Notes under the pieces: generated by a model
Seen by the model: only the letters and a program-made list of their open reading frames with translations
Databases searched by the model: none
Told to the model about the DNA's origin: nothing
Shown here: piece after piece, positions 35,401 through 45,930 of the stretch
Layout: each line of letters starts with the position of its first letter
How positions within the stretch are numbered: the first letter of the stretch is position 1
Program-made: the position numbers and the translations under genes
Origin: Muricea muricata
Taxonomy: Eukaryota > Cnidaria > Anthozoa > Malacalcyonacea > Plexauridae
Direction: 5' to 3'
Length of the DNA stretch: 64,000 nt
NCBI GenBank assembly: GCA_963855995.1
Contig: OY979725.1
Coordinates: 11,946,383-12,010,382, forward strand

Positions 35401-38400
35401 TTCAGCGGTTCGCTCTCATTACTTTGTTTAAGAGCAGGTTTTTGAGGGTAAATTAAATAACCTCTGCGGAGAAGAGAGCACTGCACCCACCTGTAAAGCC
35501 TCGTCCAGCAAGAATGTAGAGTCATTCGTGAGCAAATTTATAAAACGAAGAAATACAGGCGGATCACCAGAGGTACCCACATCGTCAGCCTAAACAGAAA
35601 AGAAATAAAACCTCTTGAACTACGAATGTCCTTTACATCCCTCGCAATTATCGGCGACAAAAGGCAACACACCGACAATGCTGCCGAACTTGAAATTATT
35701 GGCGGCAATTTTTTGCCTCCGTGAATTTAACCAAATTGCTGTTATCTTGCAGTCATCAAGCCGATATCAGGATGCGTACGCATCGCTTGCCCCGGCTTGA
35801 TGATAACAAGTCTGCTGCAAGTTGTCAACAGGCTTGGCGCCTTTTTATCCACAAGCTTGATGTCGTATCAATAAGAAACTTGCAGACAGTTACTTATATC
35901 AAGTCTGATTTTCATAAACTTGATAAAGCCAACTGGCTTGATGAAACTTGATAACAAACTTAAAGGGAAATGGCAACAAAAAATTTTATTGTCTCATTTG
36001 AAAGAGACGCTAAAAAAATATATAGAAGTTTATTACAAAATTTTTATATCTGTTTCACTTCGGGAGATATTCTCACCTAAATCAACGAACTGTCCGCCAT
36101 CTTGGATTAATTTTTAACCTCATTAACAATGTTTTGGTGACGTCACAACAGGGATAAGTCATTTAAAGCTGCTCCTAAATACCTACCAAAAATCAAATAT
36201 TGTTTGAATCTTCTCAGTCCGTGCTGAAATCCGTAACACTTACCGTACGTACGGTTATGGAAGGATATTAATCATTGTGTCATGAGAAAAAAAATCGCGT
36301 GACCCCAGTTGTGACGTATCATGCATATCCACAAATATCCAAAATGGCGGACAACTAAAGATTTCAAATGAAATATTTCACGAAATAAGGCAGATATGAA
36401 AATTCTGTAATAGACGTCCATATATTGTTTTGGAGTCTCTTTTAAATGAGACGATAAAAAAATTTGTTGCCATTTCCCTTTAAGCGAAGACAACAAACTT
36501 AAGCGAAGATAACAAACTTAAGAATAGCTTAAGGAAAGTTCTTTGACGATCTACGCATTGCTTCAAGCCGACGGCGTTTCTGGTTGTGTAGTTTTGAACT
36601 ACTCCCAAGGGATCCCGTGGTAGATGTATTGTTTCAGTGACATTTACCTCCTCACTAAACTCCACAATGCTGGCTCGATATGAAGGAAGAGACCAGATGT
36701 ATTTCAGAACTGTGTACATGTGATGACGATACCCTAAACAGAGGGAACCGATGATGACCACGTCCTATTAGAAGTAGCAAGATTCGAGGAAATGAAAAAT
36801 GAAAAGAATCTTTCAAATTCACAGCGGCTTTCATTAAGGGTACGTGTGAAAATAGCCAAAAAATAACACTAACCAAACTTCTGTTCAAAGTAATCGCCTC
36901 TTTCGATGTCGCAAAATATCGAAAGCAGGGCGGGACCAAGGTGTCGGGCAGAAAATTCTGATTTCTCAAACGCTTGCTGTCTGTAATGCTAAACAACAAA
37001 CAAAGCATCGATCGTTGTCACTCATTGTGAAGGCTCACAAAACCCTGCAACTTCGTTACAAACTTTCTTTCAATTAAAAGGAACCTGAGATGCTATTACT
37101 GTAAACGTCGACTTGTGGTAAGTTTAATGCAGACGCGAAACGTATAATTTACCGTGGTTACAAAATTCCGGCTAACGGACGCCTCCTCTTGCTTTCTGAC
37201 AGGCAGCAGAGCTTCTAATGCGTCTGTTATCTTTGCTCGGAGATGAGGATTCTTGATGGCTTGCGGTTTACTGAAAGGGAAGGAAATCACATTCATATGG
37301 CAAGAAGTCTAATGGACTGGTCCCATTTTAGACAAACTTTTGAATTAGGAATATTCATTAGCACAGCTGGAAAGAGCATCCTAAATTTAGTTAAGTTTGG
37401 TTGCAAATTATAGTAAAATGCGGAAAATATAGTCCTGTGAAGTTTGCAAATTTTGAATACTTTTGTATTGTGTGCGGAAAAGTGTAATCAGACTTCAAAA
37501 AAGGGGAATCCTCCATTGTACATTACCTCCTCCGAAGGAGTTTCGTTAGGGAGGGCTGTTGGTGGGCTGAGCGGGTTAGACCACCGTCTAATTTACGTGG
37601 TGTTTCCAGAAAACTATATTTTAATTTGATATTCATCATACAAACATAATGAGCAGTTTTGTTCCACTTCACCTAATGAAAATGGCGCAGAAATTTAGCA
37701 AGTACTTCAGGTTTTCACCAGCGGTTTCTAATGTTTCTTCTTTAAAATGACTGCAAAAGAAATGGAAATATTGTTTTATTATATATACAATTTACTCAAC
37801 TCCCATGTCCTGGAAAAACGACAAGATGAGCTATGTGCGAGTTGAAAGGGAAGAGCTTGGATCAGGGTTTTCTGAACTAGTCGGCGACGAAATCAATTTA
37901 ATTAAAATACACTAGCAAGCAATTCTTGTACACCAATAAAACTCACCGAAGAAATATTATAAAATCAACCATATTTTCTACGACAAACTCCGGGATATAA
38001 CGAAGACCTCTCGCAGTCTACAAATACAGACAATACTGAGTCGAAGTAATCTTCATTTTCGTGGATGACTGAGCCAAGGGAGGGGCGACCCTTTACTTGC
38101 AGTTCTACCTGATCCAGACAAAGACGTCCAGTGGTAAGTTAGGATAACTATCACACACCCACTTATCCACATTTGTATCCCAATGTTCCAAGTTGACACT
38201 ATGGTTCCGCTCACCTCATATTGTGTTGCCAAGGTTGGCTCACCATAAGTCATATCATCAAGATCATCCTGAGCTATAACAATCTGGACCAGCCACGAAG
38301 CTGTGGCGATATAAAACGTTAAGGCCGTTTCCACCAGCGAGGGATCGAGCAAGTGACACTATGTTAACGAGAGAGATTAACAAATCAAATTTCAACACGA

Positions 38401-41400
38401 ACATTTAAACAACACGTGACTGCACGAGCAACGCACGCATTGACCACGTGCTACTTGCTAGATAGCATGCACTGACAGCATGTCAATCACAATGCACGCA
38501 CGTGAACATCTCACACTTGTAGCAAGTTTGTCAACATGCCGTCCACAAGTTGTCTTCGCACTGCTTATCCCAAGCATTCAACAAGTTTGGAACAACTTGT
38601 CGATAACATCCAACAAGCTTGACGGTAACTTGACGGACTTGTTACAAGGTTGTCCTAACAACTCTGATACAGACCTGTTGTAAAAAGTTTAATAGTCCCA
38701 ACAAGCCTGCTACAAATTGTTAACAGCTTGTTAACAGCTTGTTCCAAACTTGTTCCGACGACTTGAAACAAGCATTGCAAAGAACACAACTTGTCAACAA
38801 CCAGCGAGAAGACATGTTGCAATCTGTTTGCAAGATTTGTTGCAACTCGTGCATTTTTACGCATTTATTACGTCCCCACGGGGTTCTAAGAAGGCACTAA
38901 TGACTCGCCTTTATCGAAAGCTGTTTTGCGATTCCAGTTTCGAACCGTTCCCGCATTCTGTCTGTCACATCGTGGCTCATCACCTGGTGCCTGCTTTCAT
39001 TGTACATCTCTTGCATCTGAAGAGAACAAGGAACACGCAATGACGACGGAACAGAGGATGGACAGACAAGACGAGAGATGCATAAGACGAGGAACGGACA
39101 TGAGGAGGGATGGATTAGTAATGATCACTTCTCCGTAAAAAAATTTACCTTCGCTAAGTCCTGCATAAGTTTTTGATAACCTTCGCAAACAACTTGTAAA
39201 CCTACACGGAACACGAAAAAGCTATACTACGCATACACAGAGATCAATTAACTTTAGTGTATCTACAGGGCAAAAAGGTATACAGCAGTCAGCAGTTGTC
39301 CGCGCAATAATGAATTCATGCGGTACTTAAGTCTGAGGCAAATGCACACTACATACATACCAAGTTGAAGGCATCGGTGAGTAAGAAAAAATAGTTCGGT
39401 TGTGAAGCCAAATGCTGGAGTAATGCGTGGACTAGTCTCTTCTACAAAATAATAAATAATTCGAGAGCAAAATTTATGACTAACAAAAAGACTACAAATA
39501 TGATTATATGATTTCACTAGAGATTATCACACATTCATTGGAGTCACGCCTAACTGTACCTTCCGACTGGGCTTCACATAGTTTAGTCTCGGCTTGTAAA
39601 CCACGTAAATGCACAGCGGTCCCCTCTTGGGATATGGTATCGACAGTTGCCGCTGCAATGCAGTACCGTGGATCTATTTTTGCCAGTTTCGGCGAGCGTG
39701 GATCAAGAAATGGTTGACACAAGGTCAGAAGGACGTTACCCAAGTTGAGAAAAAATCCATCACTGGCTAAACCTAGTGGATTGCTTGATATCTAAAAAGA
39801 ATATAATTCCTTTTACACGTTTTTGAAGGTAATAAAAAATAGAATGGAAATGTCTAACTCTTAATAAACCTACCTTCTTTCTACTCTCGTTTGAATGCAG
39901 ACACGAGCCGATCCAGTAGAGAAGGCCATGTTTCGTTGTTGGAGAAGACTTGAGTAAGTTTTTACAAAGCTATACGAACATTGAGATATGCGATCATCGT
40001 CATCATCATCCTCATCATCAATAACATAATCATGCTCATCATCAATAACGTCATCATCATCATTAACATCATCATCATCAATAACATCATCATCATCAAT
40101 AAAATCATCATCATCACCCTCATCAATAACATTACCAACATCAATAACATCATCCTCATCACCATCATGATCATCAATAACATCATCACCATCAATAACA
40201 TCGTCATCATCATCAATAACATCATCTCCATAATCAATAACATGATCATTACCACCATCAATAACATGATCATCAACAAATTCATCACCAATATTAGCAC
40301 CATCGCCGTACTAACGACACCAACACTATCATCCTCTTTATAACAGTGTCATAATCATAACTAATGTATAATGAACATCAGCAAGAAACATAAAAAATAC
40401 CATGATAGCGGAACACGGTACCTGTGCTATTTGGCCGCAGTTGAACTTTATGTAATCTCGTAATCGAGCAGTGACAGCCTCCATTTCGCTCGGATTTTGT
40501 CTTGATGGTTTAATAAAGAAATTCTACATGCATGGATAAAAATTGATTAAAATCTCGCGACACAAGATGAGTATTCCATGAGTCCTAACTATGCCCCTCC
40601 CCAAACCCTTACCTCTGCATTCCGTGGATCTTTGGGAATACTGGAAAGGCTAAAAAATAATCCCAATATGCTACCACGCTCATAACTCGCCCCCATCGCT
40701 GTGAGCCGAGGTAATCCACCAAACGCGCCTATTACGACTGGGTTGGAAGCAGGACGCCACGAGGAGGATTTGACAAGAAGCTAAAATGGGAAAGGTCTTG
40801 CATTAAAATCACACAAAATCTTCCACTCCTGATCTTCCACTACCTGAAACCACATAGGCGGAATAAACGCCCTTTGACAGGAAGCTAGTTCGAGTAAATT
40901 TAATTCTGTTTATGTCGTTGCAGGTATAGTGAAAGATCCCAGGGTTTTTGTGGGCTTTCTACTAGACTACAGAACCTGGCAACGTTAAGTTCGATCAAAA
41001 TGTTACAACAAAGTGGTGGCCTTGGACCAGTCGTTCAAATGCTGTTTAGCTTAACTCCAAGTAAGATTAGAAAAACAATTCCTAGGAATATGCTCGAGAA
41101 CTTGGAGATAATTGTCTGGAGATAATAAATCTTGTCTGCATTATTGTGTAGTTTTGGTTACCATAGCTTTAAAAGTAATTGACCCCCAGCCAGTTGTTCA
41201 AAAGCCGGTTAGCTTAACCCTGGGTTAACGTACAATTTCTTTCGAAACTTTCCGACAGCTTTTTCATAAGCTTGAAAATATTTCTTAAGAAATCATTTCT
41301 GGATGAATGATAGTTTTGCTTGCTAAAGTTTGGAAAGGAATGGAGGTGTAGAAATAAAGAAACTAAAAAAGTGGTTTAAACTTTAACCCAGGATTAGTGC

Positions 41401-44400
41401 TAACCCAGCTTTGAACAACTGGGGCCAGTTGTTCAACAGCCGGTTAGCTTAACCCTGGGTTAACGTAAAATTAAAATTGAATTTCCCTTGAAGTTTGTTT
41501 ATAAATTTGGAAATATTTCTTCAGCAGTGTTGTCCAGATTAATCGCAGTTTAAGGTCCCGAAGTTTTAAATTGAACAGATGTGTAGAAATATAGAAACTG
41601 AAATATTGGCTTAAATTTTAATCCAGGGTTAGTGCTAACCCAGCTTCGAACAACTGGCCCCTGGCCCCTCGAGATAATAAATCTTGCCTGCATTATTGTG
41701 TAGTTTTGGTTACCGTAGCTTTAAAGGTAATTGACCTGGGGTCGGTTGTACGAAAGCTGGATGGTGCTATCCACCAGATACTGAACTTTTTCAACTGCCG
41801 CAAAAGGGCATAAAAAGCAGTGACACTAAGAATATTGACCTCAAAAGAGATCGAAAGTGGCTTTAACTTGAAAATGATGAACTTTAAAATAACTTTTGCC
41901 ACAGAAAATGTTTAGAAAGTTGCAAAAATCAATGGGTTGAATTTTAACCAGGGTTAGCGCCAACACAGCTTTGAACAACTGCCCCGGAAACAATAGAGCT
42001 GGCCAGGCTTGCCGTGATCAGAATGCCGCTGTGAAGTCACCTGTGCCAAATCTTTATTCTGGCTAAACACACGCAAAACGTTTAGGAATGGACCAACTTC
42101 TGGTTGGAGCAGAACCATTTCAGTTGACTTGATCTTTTCAACAACACACTCGACAACTGGCGAGAACATGGTGAACTATGTACGCAAAACAAAATATAGA
42201 TTAGAAATTTAACATCTACGTCCATTTGTTACAAGAACACCCAAGTTCAACAAGTTTTATAGTAATATTCATTCACTTTGTCTGTTAATACGTCTAAACG
42301 TTTATTCGTCTTCCGATCTGTCTGTCTAATGTCAGTTCATCCTATGTTATGTTTTGTATTGGAACCCCGTTATTGGAGACTTCATCTCTGTGTGGTCATT
42401 CCAGCCATTGTGTGTATGACATTTATTTAGTGTATGTAAATTCTGTTGTGTAATTGTTATTCTAATGTATGGCAAATTTTGTAAAAATAAAAATAAAAAA
42501 TAAAATAAAAGTCTTAATTAACAGCTAGAATATCGAACAAATTCTGTTTTATCGAATACGATTTACAACCGAATAATAATAATAATGATAATAATAATAA
42601 TAATAATGGATTTACTGCAGTATTTCTACAGAGTAACTCTACATCTGCAAAATGGTAATCTAAGGTAAGTCTACAATGTTATTCTACTGCACTACCCTAC
42701 CCACACTGACAACGTTCCTATGAGAATATCATGACATCAAGAATGCTAATCTCCTATTTAAGTATCTCCTTCATACCATTTCATCACTTGACGCTGGTTC
42801 TTTTAAAATAAGCTCATACAACTGCATGAATTCTTCATCTGTTTAGTTCAAGAAGAAAAACGATCAAAAGTTAAGAGTAATCTAAGTAAACACACACAAA
42901 CTTGATACGCTAATTTCCCTAAATCTTTCAGCCGACTTACTCTGGCCAATGTTAATAGCACAGCCATACCTTGTGACATGGTCAAAATTAATTCGGCAAA
43001 TTCCTGGTGTGGTTTTTGGCCTGAAAAAAGTTCCTCTGCTTGGGCAAGGCACATTCTAGATGAAACAATGCATTTGTATTTCATGAAATACCACAGTTAT
43101 TTGCATGATGAAGTTTCGACTTTATTTTTTCAAGACAATTTACTTTTTCAAGACAAAAACACCAACTCTGAATACCATAGGAAACACCACAAGAACCAAA
43201 GGTAAAAAATTGGAAATTTTGAAAAAATATGTTCCAAGTTTTTTTACATTAAATTTTAGGATATTTCATGCAAATGACATTCAAACTCACCGTATATATG
43301 AAGCAATAATATTCTCGCATTGTTCAAGGTAGTATACCAAGAGGTCATACTTATCCTGTCGAAAATAAAAATGAAAACAAGATCATTTCGATATCATCGG
43401 CTAAGACCTGATCAAACTGTTGCAACAATGTCATACAACTTTGTTACGTCTTTAGTTGTGTCCATGTGTTGCAACCATTCACCACCTTGTTGCATAATGT
43501 TGTATGGTGTTACATTATGTTGCAAATGATTTGACCTTAAAATTTGGCACATCATTTTACTTGACTGTGCTCTGTTTGATATTTCATGTTGTACATATCA
43601 ACAGTGTTGTGCCTGTTTGGCTGGTAAATGAGATACTCGGCCATAAATTAACCAACAAGTTGTAAAAATAGGTTGCAACAGTTTGACCAAGGATTTAATT
43701 GTACAGAAAACACAAAATCCAACCTTCCATATTTTATCTTCTTGCAACTTCCGATGAAAACATCCTTGCAAATAGTAAACGATTCTTTTCTCATCTGGTT
43801 TTGCAGTCGACAAATACTTTGGAGTGTCTTTACAACCAATTGCTGTCAAAACATTGCTTGCTGGTTTTTCCATCAAAAGTCTTTCAAGAACAGCCTTAAA
43901 TTTTTCAAAGTATTAACCAAGGTTTTTGCTCAGACTATCAGCAGGACTAATGCTTCAGGGGAGGGGTGGGTGGATGGTGATACGTACTTTCAGAAGCCAA
44001 ATGTCAGTAAAACGAAGCGTATGTTAAATTAATTAAAAATCATCAGTTAAATTTATCAACAGAATGGACAATTTGCATATCTAAGTGACTTTTGATCTGA
44101 GCAGAAAAAAAGGAAACTCTTTGTGAAATTAGTAATTAAAAATAACTGCATGAAATTAGTAAAATTGCAAAATTTGGTTGCAAAATGATCAAAAATATGG
44201 GAAATCCCCTGATATTGTCCTTTTGTTTTCCAATCTTACCCACCATAAGAAATATTCATCTTACACCAAAACACAATGGTGGCAAAGAAAGAAGAAGCTC
44301 TTGCGCATTTACAAATTTCCTCGTAAAAAAACTGACATTAGTACAACCTAGAAAATCAACTAGCTATAATGTAATACCTGGTCCATATCAGCCCAGTCAA

Positions 44401-45057
44401 GTAGTTGTGATGATCTTTCTGAATCTGATGCAATACCAGAAAGATAAACAAATGATGTAGGTAAACCACCATATTCTCGATCAAACGTATCCTCTTCCTG
44501 ACCTGGAAATATGGACAAAAAATTACAACTTAGACCTTGTGTGCCAGTGGACTTGACAAAAACATAATACACACACAACAGACACATAAGCATAGTTATG
44601 AGCTTGACAATTCGGTCTCACTGGGCATTTTTTGTATTCATTGATTATGAGAACAATGAATTTCTAAAGAATTAATGGTAATGATAAATATTAATTTGAA
44701 ATTTCCACAGCAGGATTAAACTGCCTTTGGCCAGTTTTCCAACCACTTCTTACTACGCAAACTATATATAAGCTAGGACTTACAGTCCTGAAGAGTTATT
44801 AGAAAGATCCTTTGCAACAAATTATTCACGATCCGTTTTATATCTAGCTCTTTTCCACTTTCATTGTCATGTTCCTGGCTTGATGATGAGTGATCTTCGT
44901 GACCTCTTTGAGAACTTTTTAACGTCTCCTGTACCATCTCGGACGTAGCTACTTGCGATACATACTGTATTGCTTCTGACATGGAAGGAAAAAGTGCTGC
45001 AAATGGATTCCCCTCTAAGTCGCTTTGGTTCCTCGAACTTGTACTTTTATCAGCCAT
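29431..45057 (-). CDS. UBE4A: UBE4A, U-box ubiquitin chain-elongation factor (E4/E3), 28 exons
   Basis: Exons 5' to 3': 44784-45057, 44378-44502, 43724-43894, 43291-43355, 42970-43055, 42777-42838, 42041-42175, 40613-40780, 40422-40523, 39874-39969, 39560-39791, 39361-39441, 39149-39201, 38909-39016, 38215-38358, 37947-38017, 37673-37750, 37153-37270, 36874-36976, 36648-36733, 35491-35589, 35233-35316, 34553-34656, 31786-31882, 30792-30964, 30123-30228, 29940-30049, 29431-29557. Every phase agrees; 1085 residues (human 1066). It extends ubiquitin chains on pre-ubiquitinated substrates. Landmarks: NPFAALF (17-23), RIFLITLQD, the UFD2 core ([83 protein letters not shown]), and the U-box [14 protein letters not shown]...[11 protein letters not shown] near 1010-1060. 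Exon 14 uses a GC donor. Introns are loaded with repeats. Divergent from UBE2F. Confidence 0.96.
30370..30600. repeat. ACTTG/CAAGC-type dispersed repeat in UBE4A intron 25
   Basis: GACTTGTTATCATCAAGCCGACGCAAGCGATGCG is shared, inverted, with 35735-35830, and related words occur at 54145-54265 and 21225-21330. Words such as TTGATGATAACAAGTC recur in both orientations, so the copies are partly palindromic. Decayed, non-coding. Confidence 0.6.
30988..31130 (-). mobile_element. tRNA-derived SINE in UBE4A intron 24
   Basis: Read on the minus strand, a head with an A box (GTGGCTCAGAGCATTGGGC) and a B box (TAGGTCGATTCCC) 30 bp later is followed by a body containing AGCTCGTCCGGTGGGGATAT and ACTCAGAGTAACACCACAAG. 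It lacks a pairing acceptor stem, so it is not a functional tRNA. Its tail ends about 24 bp before the acceptor of UBE4A exon 25. Confidence 0.75.
31150..31405. repeat. Dispersed repeat, copy 2 (copy 1 at 9855-10112)
   Basis: Same blocks and order as the first copy (AAACACGGAAAAG, CAAAGGAAAACAAAAGATAT, GCAAAATGGATTTCTATTTG). It sits between two tRNA-like segments. Confidence 0.75.
31436..31515 (+). mobile_element. Degenerate tRNA-derived SINE head
   Basis: CGTAGGTTTGATTCCTTGCC is a recognisable B box and 3' arm, preceded by GACCTGACCGCATAGTTCGA in place of the A box. Too decayed to be a tRNA gene. Confidence 0.45.
31590..31735. repeat. Short dispersed repeat (family of 17905-18075)
   Basis: GTCGTACGAATCGAAGAAGACTTCC...CCGATGTGATTGAGTGAA...TTGCGACAAGTGTGAACC; the ends are inverted relative to each other. 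It lies immediately downstream of UBE4A exon 24 in the sense of transcription. Confidence 0.6.
32163..32534. mobile_element. 372-bp foldback element with 7-bp target duplication GCTGAAC
   Basis: Terminal inverted repeats CAAAGAGTAGAGAC...GTCTCTACTCTTTG extend inward for about 140 bp per arm (AGGGACCACTTCAGTC, GCCAGTGCCCTAAACAGAAGC). GCTGAAC flanks it at 32156-32162 and 32535-32541; an 8-bp reading GCTGAACC is also possible. The internal block CTAAACAGAAGCATTTCC is present three times. Non-coding. Confidence 0.88.
32596..32824 (-). repeat. About 230-bp dispersed unit, copy 3
   Basis: Inverted relative to copies 1 and 2: starts CCCCCACCGTTAGGCAGGGTGAC and ends in ACGCGCATGCGTTAAAA. Confidence 0.85.
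32825..33327. mobile_element. 503-bp MITE with terminal inverted repeats, inserted in the dispersed unit
   Basis: Ends CATAGACAAT...ATTGTCTATG; inner inverted blocks include GGACTGGAAACGCAAGCTAAAG and TCCGTGATACG. It is flanked by GTTAAAA at 32818-32824 and 33328-33334 (GTTAAAAC if read as 8 bp). The unoccupied site CGTTAAAACAAATGAATCGC appears, inverted, at 20360-20380. A target duplication of 7-8 bp would fit the hAT or P superfamilies. A diverged copy sits at 16300-16800 and one end at 50240-50285. Confidence 0.85.
33328..34150 (-). mobile_element. Second copy of the middle segment plus dispersed unit copy 4
   Basis: 33335-33923 is the inverted counterpart of 19000-20377 without the nested foldback. 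33924-34150 is the fourth copy of the roughly 230-bp unit (CCCCCACCGTTAGGCAGAGTGAC...), its last third diverged. Confidence 0.75.
35735..35958. repeat. TTGATGATAACAAG-type dispersed repeat in UBE4A intron 20
   Basis: Contains CATCAAGCCGATATCAGGATGCG and CTTGATGATAACAAGTCTGC, shared with 30370-30600 and 54145-54265. The foldback at 35959-36484 lies within or against it, since ACAAACTTAAG words occur on both sides. Confidence 0.55.
35959..36484. mobile_element. 526-bp foldback element in UBE4A intron 20
   Basis: The ends CTTAAAGGGAAATGGCAAC and GTTGCCATTTCCCTTTAAG are exact inverse copies. The arms continue for about 190 bp with mismatches (CTCATTTGAAAGAGAC, CCGCCATCTTGGATTA against CCAAAATGGCGGAC). 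The centre is unique. No coding capacity. Confidence 0.85.
38490..38850. repeat. ACTTGTT/AACAAG palindromic repeat in UBE4A intron 14
   Basis: Dense repetition of ACAAGCTTG, AACTTGTTCC and CAACAAGTTTG words in both orientations, with overall inverted symmetry. Same general type as 8570-8800. Lies close to the GC-type donor of exon 14. Confidence 0.6.
39985..40290. repeat. (ATC)n / AATAACATC imperfect microsatellite in UBE4A intron 9
   Basis: About 300 bp of CATCATCATCAATAACATC-type repeat. Met-, Ile- and Asn-rich frames across it are artefacts. Confidence 0.95.
41025..41995. mobile_element. Cluster of CCAGTTGTTCAA-type inverted-repeat MITEs in UBE4A intron 7
   Basis: Element A (about 41188-41423) and element B (about 41424-41662) each start CAGTTGTTCAA-AGCCGGTTAGCTTAACCCTGGGTTAA and end with the inverse GGTTAGTGCTAACCCAGC...GAACAACTGG. 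A 78-bp direct repeat (GAGATAATAAATCTTG...GTAATTGACC) flanks the pair at about 41109-41186 and 41668-41740. Partial or related elements lie before it (GACCAGTCGTTCAAATG) and after it (GGTCGGTTGTACGAAAGC...AACAACTGCCCCGG). Relatives occur at 56790-57190 and 63570-63665. Confidence 0.75.
42570..42608. repeat. (AAT)n microsatellite
   Basis: About 40 bp of AATAATAATAATGATAATAATAAT inside UBE4A intron 6. Confidence 0.9.
43402..43690. repeat. TTGCAAC-type foldback repeat, copy A, in UBE4A intron 3
   Basis: GATCAAACTGTTGCAACAATG... at the left pairs with ...TTGCAACAGTTTGACCAAGG at the right. CACCTTGTTGCATAATGTTG, GTTGCAAATGATTTGACC and CTCGGCCATA blocks are shared in order with 51296-51540. Confidence 0.7.
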
Positions 45058-45930
45058 TGTTAAAAATTAATTGACCTGAGGAGTAAAATGATCTCCAAAT
45101 TGGGTTGTTTCAAAAAGATCCATAAACCACCCACAGAGGAAATTTTCACCATCCATTGATGAAGGGGGATCATTTAAAAAATGTCTTAAATTTGTCTCGA
45201 CAAGAAGAATGGTTAATTTTCGTCATGGGAGGTGGATCATTTTTTGGTCAGGTGAATATTGTATTAACTGGACAAGTCAGCACTTAACACATATACACCA
45301 ATTATGTTCTTGTCAATACAAATCATTCTGCAACACACAACATATACATGCAAAGGTTAATATTTAATATTCGATGTTACAAATTAATACAAACATGTTT
45401 TTAATGAAAGTGACGTCATTGTAATATAAATCCTTATTTCTACGCTCTGATCAGATTTATTTCATTAATTCAACAAGTAATTCTTACCTTCAAATAGCAA
45501 AATATAAAAACAGACAGTTTAAAATTCTTCTAGAAGTTCTTTGAGACAATTTTTTGGGGAAAAATCGCTTTTGGCATTCTCATTTAGAAAATGAACGAAT
45601 CAGCACTTCGCGGACTGTTGTGTTCGCAGGTAAATTTGAAAGATCCTCCCCCCTGAAATATTAATATTATACTTTAAATCAGGGGGATTAGCTTTATGGT
45701 CGTTAACAGGTACCTAAATCGATTATCCCCCGGAATTATTTAAAATGAAAAACATCTCAGGGGGGTGTTACATGTGAATTTTATTGTTAAAAAAAATATA
45801 AACAAACTGGAAGCAAATGTATTGTTGAACTACGAGGACAGGAATACAAAAAAATGCAAAATCAAGCAAAATCATTTCCTGTTCAAAAATTTTAACATCT
45901 GGAAACTTTAGTTTAACTCGTAGCTTAACC
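45058..45930. promoter_or_regulatory. Divergent intergenic region between UBE4A and UBE2F, with probable UBE2F 5' UTR exon
   Basis: The two start codons face away from each other 873 bp apart. A probable non-coding first exon of UBE2F ends at the donor CGCAG|GTAAATT (45630/45631), with an acceptor AAACTTTAG at 45902-45910. If so spliced, an upstream ATG at 45591 opens a 16-codon frame that ends at a TAG just before the UBE2F start. Two degenerate inverted blocks of GGGGGA/CCCCCT type lie at 45645-45765. No TATA box could be assigned. Confidence 0.5.

Noticed and set aside
39962..40343. Met/Leu-rich and Ile/Asn-rich open frames
   Set aside because: Translations of an ATC/AAT microsatellite in a UBE4A intron.
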